This document shows, piece after piece, positions 1 to 13,100 of a stretch of 64,000 nucleotides of DNA (the stretch's first letter is position 1; each line of letters begins with the position of its first letter). Location of the stretch: positions 22,974,044-23,038,043 of the forward strand of contig CM037460.1 in NCBI GenBank assembly GCA_021014325.1, read 5' to 3'. Below the pieces are notes generated by a model. It saw only the letters and a list, made by a program, of their open reading frames with translations. It made no database searches and had not been told where the DNA came from. A program made the position numbers and the translations under genes. This DNA is from Plazaster borealis (Eukaryota > Echinodermata > Asteroidea > Forcipulatida > Labidiasteridae).

Positions 1-524
1 CATAACATGCCGCCCTGATTTCTGCAATAGTCTTCTTCATGGTTTACCTGACTCAACAATCTCCAAATTACAGCGAGTTCAGAACTCAGCAGCCAGATTG
101 GTCACGATCCAAATGTGACCATATTTCATTTATTCTCCGTGGCTGGCACTGGCTTCTGGTTAGACAACGGATTGTGTACAAAACCCTTCTTCTGACCTAC
201 AGCTGTATCCATGGCAACGTACCAACATATTTGCAAGATCTTATTAACAAATATAAGCCTCCAAGAATACTCTGCTCCCAATCACAATCTCTGCTTGCTT
301 GTTCATCGGCATTGACAAAGTCTTACGGCCAGCGTGCTTTTTATACGTCTTCTCCCACTCTTTGGAACAAACTCCCCCAAAACATCAAAGACACAACAAT
401 CTCTATCAGTTTAAACACCTTCTCAAAACTCATTTGTTAAACTCTGATTAATTTGAGTGTTTGTTTTCTATTGACTTTGTACAGTGCCTTGGGACTCCGT
501 GTGTAATGCGATTTATAAGAATGG

Positions 525-578
<54 letters not shown>

Positions 579-588
579 GACCAAGTTG
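1..588 (+). mobile_element. 3' end of a jockey-type (CR1/L2-like) LINE, second copy
   Basis: The frame at about 120-440 encodes the C-terminal tail of a LINE reverse transcriptase (WHWLLVRQRI, a CIHGN block and SPTLWNKLPQNIKD). It is followed by a 3' untranslated end and a long (ATT)n tail at about 527-578. It is nearly identical to 6345-6900, and the DNA just after the tail (GACCAAGTTG, then a TGCGCTGCACAGTACAC block) is also the same. The pair therefore arose by duplication of the region, not by two insertions. Truncated by the window edge. Confidence 0.85.
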
Positions 589-624
589 TTTTTTCTATAA
601 AAATGCGCTGCACAGTACACTAAG

Positions 625-690
625 GTCAGCAGGGCAATTAACCTCAGGTGGTGTAACGTCAACTGAATTTAGACAAGATAGAAGCAAAAA
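625..690 (-). pseudogene. Relic of a second-type HYR exon
   Basis: On the minus strand this matches the first ~40 coding bases and the upstream intron of the intact HYR exon at 8179-8427: an AATTCAG acceptor, then codons like VDVTPPEVNCPAD. The rest of the domain is missing. Equivalent stumps lie near 1525-1595, 2425-2490, 3330-3400, 4215-4285 and 6945-7015. Confidence 0.75.
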
Positions 691-851
691 GAATTTTTTT
701 TAGTAATTTTGCATGTTGATAGTTTGGCAAAACAGACATGATATGATTCTTTTGCCCATATGAATAGTGCAATTTGATATAAAATTGGGACTGATTTGAG
801 ATTACCTTTACAGTCTTATAAAAAGGTTATAAATCCATATCAATGTATTAC

Positions 852-1100
852 CTTGCACAATATTTATTGTGAAACTGCATCCATTTCTGTTGTTAGCAGT
901 ATCCCTGTAGATGTATGTTACTGTGTTTGATCCAGCTGGGAAGAAGTCATTGGGATCGTTGGTATTTGACACCAAAAAGAAGCTTCCAGAATTGTCACTG
1001 ACAGTGGGGAGTTGCCAGGTAACCTGCCTTCCAGCAACACTGAATGCAACCTCAAATGTTTGGTCTTGTGGGCAAGTAACTTCAGGTGGTGTTCTGTCCA
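852..1100 (-). CDS. HYR exon 11 (last visible)
   Basis: 249 nt, 83 codons, phase 1-1, with acceptor TTTCAG and donor GTAATA. It carries the array-type domain: DRTPPEVTCPQD at the start, WQLPTVSDNSG in the middle, TVTYIYRDTANN near the end. The two conserved Cys flank the domain. It is nearly identical to the exon at 2656-2904, which lies exactly 1804 bp away. Confidence 0.85.
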
Positions 1101-4100
1101 CTGAAACAAAAGGAAAGTTGTTTGCTTTTAACCTTGTTTCGATTAACACTTTGCCTGTCAGGTGTCTTACAGCCATCCAAACATATAATCTCAATACTTT
1201 CTTCTGTTGATCTACAAAGAGGCAGATTTTTTTAAATGAATCTTTTTGTCTGTTGGTCTATTAAATTTTCTTTATCACTTATATTTGTGTTATGTTTACC
1301 GCATTTTTTTGAGGAATTTTCTAAAATCAGGTCTGAATTCAAGACCTCTTCATGTTCAGATCCAACATTTTTCCATTCTTCTCCGATGGTACCTTTCACC
1401 ACCATAACATGAATTTGTTTATATGAATTTTCTTTATTAAACAATTATCATTCATGTTACCCAAATGGAAAGAGAAAGTTGTCGGCTTGACGAAGCTGTT
1501 TTATCTATAAACCTGCGCTGCACAGTACACTAAGTTCAGCAGGGCAATATTAACCTCAGGTGGTATACTGTTAATTGAATTTAGACAAGATAGAAGCACA
1601 AAGAAAAATTCACAGTATTTTTGCACGTTGATAGTTTTGGCAAAACAGACACTACACGATTTACTTGGCCATATAAATAGTTGAATTTAGTCAAAAAATG
1701 GGACTGACTTGAGATTACCTTTACAGTCTTACCAAAAGGTTATAAATCCACATCAATGTATTACCTTGCACAATATTTATCGTGAAACTGCATTCATTTC
1801 TGTTGTTAGCATTATCCCTGTAGGTGTATGTTACTGTGTTTCTTCCAGCTGGGAAGAAGTCATTGGGATCGTTGGTATTTGACACCAAAAAGAAGCTTCC
1901 AGAATTGTCACTGACAGTGGGGAGTTGCCAGGTAACCTGCCTTCCAGCAACACTGAATGCAACCTCAAATGTCTGGTCTTGGGGGCAAGTAACTACAGGT
2001 GGTGTTCTGTCCACTGAAACAAAAGGAAAGATGTTTGTTTTTAACCTTGTTTTGATTGTCACTTTGCCTGTCAGGTGTCTTACAGCCATCCAAACATAAA
2101 ATCTCAATTCTTTCTTCTGTTGATCTACAAAGAGGCAGATTTTTTTAAATGAATCCTTTTGTCTGTTGGTCTACTAAACTTTCTTCATCACTTATATTTG
2201 TGTTAAGTTTACCATAATTTTTTGAGGAATTTTCTAAAATCAGGTCTGAATTCAAGACCTCTTCATGTTCAGATCCAACATCTTTCCATTCTTCTCCGAT
2301 GGTACCTTTCACCACCATAACATGAATTTGTTTATAGGAATTTTTATTATTAAACAATTATCATTCATGTTACACTAATGGAAAGAGAAAGTTGTCGGTA
2401 AACCTGCGCTGCGCAGTACACTTAGGTCAGCAGGGCAATATTGACCTCAAGTGGTGTAATGTCAACTGAATTTAGACAAGATAGAAGCACAAAGAAAAGA
2501 TTTCAGTAACTTTGCACGTTGAGAGTTTTGGCAAAACAGACATGACATGATTTACTTGGCCATATGAATAGTTGAATTTCATCCAAAATTGGGACTGATT
2601 TGAGATTACCTTTACAGTCTTATAAAAAGGTTATAAATCCACAGCAATGTATTACCTTGCACAATATTTATGGTGAAACTGCATCCATTTATGTTGTTAG
2701 CAGTATCCCTGTAGGTGTATGTTACTGTGTTTGATCCAGCTGGGAAGAAGTCATTGGGATCGTTGGTATTTGACACCAAAAAGAAGCTTCCAGAATTGTC
2801 ACTGACAGTGGGAAGTTGCCAGGTAGCCTGACTTCCAGCAACACTGAATGCAACCTCAAATGTCTGGTCTTGTGGGCAAGTAACTTCAGGTGGTGTTCTG
2901 TCCACTGAAACAAAAGGAAAGTTGTTTGCTTTTAACCTTGTTTCGATTAAAACTTTGCCTGTCAGGTGTCTTACAGCCATCCAAACATAAAATCTCAATA
3001 CTTTCTTCTGTTGGTCTACAAAGAGGCAGATTTTTTTAAATGAGTCCTTTAGTCTGTTGGTCTATTAAATTTTCTTCATCACTTATATTTGTGTTATGTT
3101 TACCATATTTTTTTGAGGAGTTTTCTAAAATCAGGTGTGAATTCAAGACCTCTTCATGTTCAGATCCAACATCTTTCCATTCTTCTCCAATGGTACCTTT
3201 CACCACCATAACATGAATTTGTTTATAGGAACTTTCTTTATTAAACAATTATCATTCATGTTACACAAATGGAAAGAGAAAGTTGTCGGCTTGACGAAGC
3301 TGTTTTATCTATAAACCTGCGCTGCACAGTACACTAAGTTCAGCAGGGCAATATTAACCTCAGGTGGTATACTGTTAATTGAATTTAGACAAGATAGAAG
3401 CACAAAGAAAAATTCACAGTAATTTTGCACGTTGATAGTTTTGGCAAAACAGACATGACATGATTTACTTGGCCATATGAACAGTTGAATTTCATCCAAA
3501 ATTGGGACTGATTTAAGATTACCTTTACAGTCTTACAAAAAGGTTATAAATCCACATCAATGTATTACCTTGCACAATATTTATTGTGAAACTGCATCCA
3601 TTTATGTTGTTAGCATTATCCCTGTAGGTGTATGTTACTGTGTTTGATCCAGCTGGGAAGAAGTCATTGGGATCGTTGGTATTTGACACCAAAAAGAAGC
3701 TTCCAGAATTGTCACTGACAGTGGGGAGTTGCCAGGTAACCTGCCTTCCAGCAACACTGAATGCAACCTCAAATGTCTGGTCTTGTGGGCAAGTAACTAC
3801 AGGTGGTGTTCTGTCCACTGAAACAAAAGGAAAGATGTTTGTTTTTAACCTTGTTTTGATTGTCAGGTGTCTTACAGCCATCCAAACATAAAATCTCAAT
3901 TCTTTCTTCTGTTGATCTACAAAGAGGCAGATTTTTTTAAATGAATCCTTTTGTCTGTTGGTCTACTAAACTTTCTTCATCACTTATATTTGTGTTAAGT
4001 TTACCATAATTTTTTGAGGAATTTTCTAAAATCAGGTGTGAATTCAAGACCTCTTCATGTTCAGATCCAACATCTTTCCATTCTTCTCCGATGGTACCTT

Positions 4101-7100
4101 TCACCACCATAACATGAATTTGTTTATAGGAACTTTCTTTATTAAACAATTATCATTCATGTTACACTAATGGAAAGAGAAAGTTGTCGGTAAACCTGCG
4201 CTGCGCAGTACACTTAGGTCAGCAGGGCAATATTGACCTCAAGTGGTGTAATGTCAACTGAATTTAGACACGATAGAAGCACAAAGAAAACATTTCAGTA
4301 ATTTTGCACATTGATAGTTTTGGCAAAACAGACATGACATGAATTACTTGGCCATATGAATAGTTCAATTTAGTCAAAAAATGGGACTGACTTGAGATTA
4401 CCTTTACAGTCTTACAAAAAGGTTATAAATCCACATCAATGTATTACCTTGCACAATATTTATCGTGAAACTGCATCCATTTATGTTGTTAGCAGTATCC
4501 CTGTAGGTGTATGTTACTGTGTTTGATCCAGCTGGGAAGAAGTCATTTGGATCGTTGGTATTTGACACCAAAAAGAAGCTTCCAGAATTGTCACTGACAG
4601 TGGGGAGTTGCCACGTAGCCTGCCTTCCAGCAACATTAAATGCAACCTCAAATGTCTGGTCTTGTGGGCAAGTAACTACAGGTGGTGTTCTGTCCACTGA
4701 AACAAAAGGAAAGTTGTTTGCTTTTAACCTTGTTTCAATTGTCACTTTGCCTGTCAGGTGTCTTACAGCCATCCAAACATAAAATCTCAATACTTTCCTC
4801 TGTTGATCTACAAAGAGGCAGATTTTTAAAAATGAATCCTTTTGTCTGTTCGTCTATCAAGTTTCTTCATCACTTATATTTGTGTAATGTTTACCATATT
4901 TTCTTGAGGAATTTTCTAAAATCATATCCGAATTCAAGACCCCAGCATGTATATCCAACACCTTTCCATTCTACTCCGATGGCAACTTTCACCAACATAA
5001 CATGCATTATTTTTACAGGAATTTTCATTATTAAACAATTATCATTCACGTTACACTAATAGAAAGAGAAAGTTGTTGTCTTCAAAAACCCTCCCATCAG
5101 TTGATTTGTCATCCGAACCTCTTGTTAATCGTTTTTCAAAGTTCTTTGCCCACAAAACACAGAGCATCACTACAAAACTTGAAGAAACTCCTGTGTTGGT
5201 AGTTTCTAAACCAGTATTCGACTCAAGCATCACTACCTTCCATCAGTTTGAACCACTATCCAAAAAAACTCTGTGAAAAACATTATTACTGCTTCCCCCT
5301 CTACAACATCTAGGCTTGATCCGATTCCCACATGGTTTTTGAAGAGGTGTTTAGATGAACTTGTTGCAATCATCAAGAATATCAATCAATTATCAATTGC
5401 ATGACCACTTTCCAGAAGCATCGAAACAAGCCCACGTCACTCCCTTGCTCAAGAAACCTAACCTGGATACTGAACATCTCAAGAATTACAGGCCCATTGC
5501 CAATCTTTTCTTTCTTTCAAAGACAATCGGACGTGCAGCCGCTGCCGAACTTCTAGATCACCTCTCGGACAACAATCTCCATGGAAATTTCCAGTCCACT
5601 TACAGAAAACATCATAGTGTTGAGACTGCCCTTCTCCGTGTTCATAACGACCTACTTCTAGCTGCGGATAAGGGGCAAGAATCTGTTCTAGTCCTCCTTG
5701 ATTACTCATCTGCCTTCAACACAATAGATCATGAAATCATGCTTCAGCATCTTTCAAACAGATACGGCGAATCCAGTCCGCAATCAGTTGGTTTGAATCC
5801 TACCTCAAAAACCACACCCAGAGTGTTGTCATCAACGATGATCTTTCGAACCCTCAAGTGACAATCTGTGGTGTCCCCCGGGATCTGTCTTGGGTCCTTT
5901 GTGTTTTACTCTGTACACATTACCCCTGGAAGACATCATTAAGGGCCATGATATTGATAGAATGATGTATGCCGACGACACGCAAGTCTATGTTATCATG
6001 AATGAGCAAGATCACCCAACTGTCATTCTACAGCTAGAAAACTGCCTTAAGGACAAAAGATCATGGTCTGTTGCAAATAAATTGAAATTGCATGAAGAGA
6101 AGACTGAGGTCATCCACGTTACATCTCGTTTCAGAAACTCTCCCCAACTTACACCTATCTCCATTGGCAGCTTTCCAATAAAATCTGTTCAGAAGGTGTA
6201 AGATCTATGTAGGTGTTACTTTTCAGAAAGATCTTCGGATGGACATCCAAGTGAGGAATGTCTGCAAATCTTCATACCTTGCATTACACAAGATTGGACA
6301 AATTCGTAATTTTCTTGACAAATCCACCAAAAAGCTTGCCACGCTTTCATAACATGCCGCCTTGATTTCTGTAATATTCTTCTTCGTGGTTTACCTGACT
6401 CAACATTCTCCAAATTACAGAGAGTTCAGAACTCAGCAGCCAGATTGGTCACACGATCCAAAAGATGTGACCATATTTCACCTATTCTCCGTGGCTGGCA
6501 CTGGCTTCTGGTTAGATTACGGATTATGTACAAAACCCTTCTTCTGACCTACAGCTGTATCCATGGCAACGCACCAACATATTTGCAAGATCTTATTCAC
6601 AAATATAAGTCTCCAAGAATACTCTGCTCCCAATCACAATCTCTGCTTGCTTGTTCATCGGCATCGACAAAGTCTTACGGCCAGCGTGCTTTTTGTACGT
6701 CTTCTCCCACTCTTTGGAACAAACTCCCCCAAAACATCAAAGACACACAATCTCTGGATCAGTTTAAACACCTTCTCAAAACTCATTTGTTAAACTCTGA
6801 TTAATTTGAGTGTTTGTTTTCTATTGACTTTGTACAGTGCCTTGGGACTCCGTGTGTAATGCGATTTATAAGAATGGTTTATTATTATTATTATTATTAT
6901 TGACAAAGTTGATTTATCTATAAACATGCGCTGCACAGTACACTAATGCCAGCAGGGCAATTAACCTCAGGTGGTGTACTGTCAACTGAATTTAGACAAG
7001 ATAGAAGCAAAAACAAAAATTCTCACTAATTTTGCATGTTGATAGTTTTGGCAAAACAGACATGATATGATTCTTTTGCCCATATGAATAGTGCAATTTG

Positions 7101-10100
7101 ATCTAAAATTGGGTTTGATTGAGAATACCTTCAGTCTATAAAAAGGTTATAAATCCACATCAATGTATTACCTTGCACAATATTTATCGTGAAACTGCAT
7201 TCATTTATGTTGTTAGCATTATCCCTGTAGGTGTATGTTACTATGTTTCTTCCAGCTGGGAAAAAGTCATTGGGATCGTTGGTATTGGACACCAAAAAGT
7301 AGCTTCCAGAATTGTCACTGACAGTTGGGAGTTGCCAGGTAACCTGCCTTCCAGCAACATTAAATGCAACCTCAAATGTCTGGTCTTGTGGGCAAGTAAC
7401 TACAGGTGGTATTCTGTCCACTGAAACAAAAGGAAAGTTGTTTGTTTTTACCCTTGTTTTGATTGTCACTTTGCCTGTCAGATGTCTTGCAGCCATCCAA
7501 ACCTAAAATCTCAATACTTTCCTCTGTTGATCTTCAAAGAGGCAGATTTTAAAATCTGAATCCTTTTGTTTGTTGGTCTACCAAGTTTTCTTCATCACTT
7601 ATATTTGTGTTATGTTTACCATATTTTTTTGAGGAATTTTCTCAAATCATGTCTGAATTCAAGACCTCTGCCTCTTCAGATCCAACACCCTTCCATTCTA
7701 CTCCAATTACAAACAACTTTTACATTTATGAATTAAAAGAGATTACATTTTCTTTATAAAAGTGCATGATCCACAGAATTTGCTTGTAGCGAACTCCAGA
7801 TACTTCTGATTTTATACAGAAATTGGCATCTGTAAAACTAAATTTGTGCGCACTGTTGTGCTGAATTCTTGGACGCTGTAAATGAGCGCTAAGTTCCGTT
7901 ATGGCATACATCATCAGTTTGGCAATAATAAATAAACAAATGCCAGGCACAGCAAGTTTTTAAACATCTTTCAACAATTTCCAAAGGCACAACTGAAAAA
8001 CAAAAAATCAGCTTATTAGCTGAAAACCTTTTTGACTGAATCTTTAATGAGCAAGAAAATAGATCTTCTATGGGTGAAATATTCAAAATATTCAAAAACC
8101 CATGAGCTAGGTATTGCTCTCATTAAAAAATAATACAAATTGTACAAACAAAAGACAAGATCAACTATTTGTACCAACCTCCCACAATCACTATGGTGAA
8201 ACTGCAGCTCATTCTGTTGTTAGAAGGATCACTGTAGGTGTATGTTACTGTGTTTCTTCCAACTGGGAAGAGGTCATTGGGATTGTTGGTACTTGACTCC
8301 AATAAATAGCTTCCAGAATTGTCCATTACTGTTGGAAGTTGCCAGGTCACCTGCCTGCCACTTGATCCGAATGGAACCTCAAAAACAATGTCAGCAGGGC
8401 AACTAACCACAGGTGGTGTTCTGTCAACTGAATTTAGACAAGATAGAAGCAAAAAGACAAATTCCTAGTAATTTTGCACGTTGATAGTTTTGGCAAAGCA
8501 GACATGACATGATTTACTTGGCCATACGATTAGTTAAATTTGATCAAAAATTGGGACTGATTAGAGATTACCTTTACAGTCTTACAAAAAGGTTATAAAT
8601 CCACACCAATGTAATACCTTGCACAATATTTATTGTGAAACTGCATCCATTTATGTTGTTAGCATTATCCCTGTAGGTGTATGTTACTGTGTTTCTTCCA
8701 GCTGGGAAGAAGTCATTGGGATCGTTGGTATTTGACACCAAAAAGAAGCTTCCAGAATTGTCACTGACAGTGGGAAGTTGCCAGGTAGCCTGCCTTCCAG
8801 CAACATTAAATGCAACCTCAAATGTCTGGTCTTGGGGGCAAGTAACTACAGGTGGTATTCTGTCCACTGAAATAAAAGGAAAGTTGTTTGTTTTTAACCT
8901 TGTTTTGATTGTCACTTTGCCTGTCAGGTGTCTTGCAGCCATCTAAACATAAAATCACAATACTTTCCTCTGTTGATCTACAAAGAGGCAGATTTTTTTT
9001 AAATGAATCCTTTTGTCTGTTGGTCTTCTAAATTTTCTTCATCACTTATATTTGTGTTATGTTTACCGTATTTTCTTCAGGAATTTTCTCAAAACATGTC
9101 TGAATTCAAGACCTCTGCATGTTCAGATCCATCGTCTTTCCATTCTACTCCAATGGGACCTTTCACCACCATAGCATGCATGATTTTTATAGGAATTTTT
9201 TTTACTAAATAATTATTATTGATGTTACACTAATGGAAAGAGAAAGTTGTTGGCTTGATGAAGCTGTTTTATCTTTAAACCTGCACTGCACAATACACTA
9301 GCTACGCTAATTCAAGTTGCCTGAATTGTGACAATTTGTAGCTCTTTGTCACTACCTGTAGGTGTAAGTTACTGCACTCCTTCCAACTAGGAAGAAGATG
9401 TTGGTACCTGACTCCAAAAAGAAGCTTCCAGAATTGTCATTAGATATAATTCTGGTAATGAATCCAAGGATGCCTTATAAGCAAACTTAATCACTGTAGC
9501 TCACAAGCCTAAGGAAACCTGTACACAACAAGGGTGCTTGCTTTGTCAACCAGAAACACTGGGGTTAACCCTTTTACACGCACTGACAAATTAATTGATT
9601 GTAACATGGGTCAAGAGACATAGTTATATATCGCGCTCGCAAAAATCTCTTCTTTTTTTCCATTGATCTCTGGGTGCGGGTTTGCCTGTTCTGTGTATCT
9701 TTCTGATAGATCTCCCACCAGGATCCTACTGGTCATAGTAGATTCAGAAATGAGGGCCAATGAGGAAAAAATACATAAAAAACCAGAGCAACTGAATCAG
9801 ATTCTACCGATCAAGTGTGGACGATCGCCATGCAAGGTACAGACTGATACAGCAATGTCATCTACTCGTTATGTAACAGCACAGAAGAGAGATACAATTG
9901 ATGACAAAAGAAAACAGCTCCAGGTTGCCCCTCATTACCAACAATTCTAGACAAAACAGTGACCCACAAATCTCAAGTGCCATAACCAATGACCCTTCGA
10001 TCTTGAAGTGTATCATCAAGCCCATAGCCATCCTTATTGCAGAGAAGAACATCAATGAGAGCTGTGGTCAACTGATAGACAAGTTGGCTGATAACCTGAT

Positions 10101-13100
10101 CAAACGCAAGACCTTCAGAGACTGTCACTTGCAACCACTGTACATGACATGGTTGCCCAGTAGATCTATGAATCCACCACTACGGATCTTAGTAGCCATG
10201 GGAAGGAACTTGATCAGCTTCGTCATCAATGCAACACCATCTCCAAAGACAATCATCTTCTCAGAAATGACCTTGATGATCTCGAGCAATACAGCCGTAG
10301 AAATTGTTTACTGTTACACGGAGTTTATGAATCAACCATTGGCGATGACACTGACAAACTTTTCATTGACATCATCAACAATAAGCTGAATGTGAATGTT
10401 GATCAAATTGAAGTTCTTGACCGCACACACCGAATTGACCCAGTTAAGAAGACATCAGGTTCCAATCCTACTATGCTACGCCCCATAATAGTCAAGTTCA
10501 TTAGCTACTGGACAAGATCAGCAGTTTTCAGGAAGAAGCGAATACTGAAGGGATCTGGCCTCCTGATCACTGAAAATTTGACTCGGCGACGCAACCAGCT
10601 ACTTCAAGAGGCATAACTCAGACCATCTGTAGAGAAGGCATGGACACAGGATGGTCGCATTGTCCTCCTTCTCAAGAACAAGAAAAAGGTGTCCATCTCA
10701 ACATGGAGTGAACTGGACAAGCTAAAATAGACATCTGTTAGCCTATACCTGAATGCTCCATATATGTACAATTACTGTACATTGTCTGAATCGGATATAG
10801 TCCTACATGAGTTCGCTTTCTTGTTCATTATCAATCATTTTGCAATTTATTTTGTTTCCATCATTGATTTATAATGTTCATCCCAATTTATTTGTATAAT
10901 TGAACTGTATCTTCAGCCGTTCTCCCCCTTTTTTAGTTTGTTTCCCACATTTGTGTACCTTACAACGAGTTTTAGTGTTTTTTTGTTTTGTCTCTTTTTC
11001 TTTCACTTTGTCTCCCAGAATTGCCCATGTGATTAATTTCAGATCCCTTTCTGCTGTCTTTTTTGTCTGTTAATCGAAGTAGTTTATACTTTTTGTTTCT
11101 CTTTTATTTATATATTTTGTTTTTGCTATGTTGTTCTCAGACCACAACCTCAGTTACATTCCAAATGAGCATGACTGTTATTAATCACAACTATCAGCAA
11201 ACCTAGGCAGAACCAGTCGTGGATGTCTCCAGCATTAGTGAATTCTTGTAACCACAAGAACAAACTCTATTTGTTTAGCAGTTTAGCCAAAAGAGTGATC
11301 AGTACATCATTAAACCAAAGGAGAGATTTTATGCTTAGACTTCAACTTAAACAGATCTATTCAAGTATTCTAACTCAATTATAAACAAATGTATAGTAGT
11401 AACTTCAATTTGGCAAGTGATTGTTTACTGTTACATGTATAATTATTTTGAGAAATTTTTACCCAAGTCTGGACACAAGAATTCAAAATACCTACCATTC
11501 TGGATTAGAACACCTAACTTCCCCCAAAGATGTAAAAAACCACTCGGCAGAATGAACAATCGCCACAGAGGGCATTTACACGTGTACGCTCCTAATCCAT
11601 CAAGCTCACCGGGTACTTCATACCAAATGATTCAACTGCTAAATCAACTATCAAGGTTGTTTACAAATATTACACCATTTAATGATTTGTTTAAAACCAA
11701 TACTTACCAAATGCTACAACAGTAACATCGATTCGGCATTCAGCTGTTAGTCCAGCATTATCGCCATAAATATATACAACTGTAGCTGTTTGTCCCACAA
11801 TGAACCTATCACCAGGCTGGTGTGATATCAAAATTGGAATAACTAATCCGCTGTTATCTGTAACTGTTGGTGGAACCCAAGTGACTGGTAAATCTGTGCC
11901 AGCATTAGCGGGTGCATTCACAGTAATAGGAGATGGACAGTCCGAGATGATTGGAGGATCAACATCCACTAAGGAGAAAGGTGCAAGTTTTCAATAAAGT
12001 AAGGAATTTACATCAATTTTGGAAAGATTTATCCCTTTTTAATAAACTTCAAGGGTTACAAATTCTCTCTTAGGAACATTACAGGGGGGGGGTGATCACT
12101 TTTGATCATGAATACATTTTGAGTTACTATGGCTTTTGAAGTTCACTTTATATAATTCTTACAAGGATTTACTGTAAAAAAAGAAGTAGTTTAAAGGTAT
12201 CGTACACATTTGGTAATGACTCAAAACAAATATTAGCATAACAACTTACTTGGTAACAAGCAACGGAGAGCTGTTGATAGTATAAAACATTGTAGGAAAC
12301 AACTCCCTCTGAAGTAACGTAGTTTTTGAGAAAGAGGTAATTTCTCACTAAAATAATAAAAACTTCTTGCAAGAAGTTTTTATTCCTATATCTGAAAGCA
12401 CACAAATTTATACAACAAGGGTGTTTTTTCTTTCATCATTTTCTTGCAACTTCGATGACCAATTGAGCCCAAATTTTCACAGGCTTGTTATTTTATGCAT
12501 ATGTTGGGATACACCAAGTGAGAACACTGGTCTTTGACAATTACCAAACGTGTTCAGTGCCTTCAAGCATCAATTATCACAATAAAAGCTTACCTGCTGC
12601 TGAAACAAACACTGTGAAACTGCAGCTATTCATGTTGTTGGCATTATCCCTGTAGGTGTACGTTACTATGTTACTTCCAACTAGGAAGCGGTCATTGGGA
12701 CTGTTGGTGCTTGACACCAGAAAGTAGCGTCCAGAATTGTCAGTGACAGTGGGTAGATTATAAAACACATCAATGCCAAGTGAACCAAAGGGAACCTCAA
12801 AGGAAAGGTCCTCGGAACATGTTACTACCGGTGCTTCGACGTCCACTGTAAGTTACAAAAAAGTGAATTAGAATTCACCATAATTTGTGTCATACTACAG
12901 ATTCTGTCATTTGTTCTCTAAAATAAACAAGGGTAAATCTACAAAAATTCACACACAAAAAAATCAAAATCCATAATAATCAGTGTTTAAGCAGAAAACC
13001 TGGGACAAACTTGATTTAACCCAGGAAAAAAAATTCAGAAGGAAGCAAAAGTATCCCCTTACAGTGATGGATGGTTTATATAGCGAAATACACTGTTTTC

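Larger units (their letters stand above)
1500..5060 (-). repeat. Tandem HYR array, ~0.9-kb units, 1804-bp higher-order repeat
   Basis: Exon left ends fall at 852, 1765, 2656, 3569 and 4448, giving spacings of 913, 891, 913 and 879. Units one step apart differ in their introns, while units two steps apart match closely. The flank with GAAGCTGTTTTATCTATAAACC precedes the stumps near 1500 and 3300. The shorter GTCGGTAAACCTGCGC version occurs near 2395 and 4188. The recent duplication was therefore of a two-exon dimer of 1804 bp. Intron sequence is as alike as exon sequence, which points to recent duplication or conversion. Confidence 0.85.

Noticed and set aside
911..1210. Plus-strand ORFs across the HYR exons
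   Set aside because: They are the antisense of conserved minus-strand exons, repeated in each unit; no domain of their own.
1232..1444. Repeated 70-codon minus-strand ORFs between HYR exons
   Set aside because: They recur at 2145, 3036 and 3937 only because the introns are duplicated; no splice fit or known domain.
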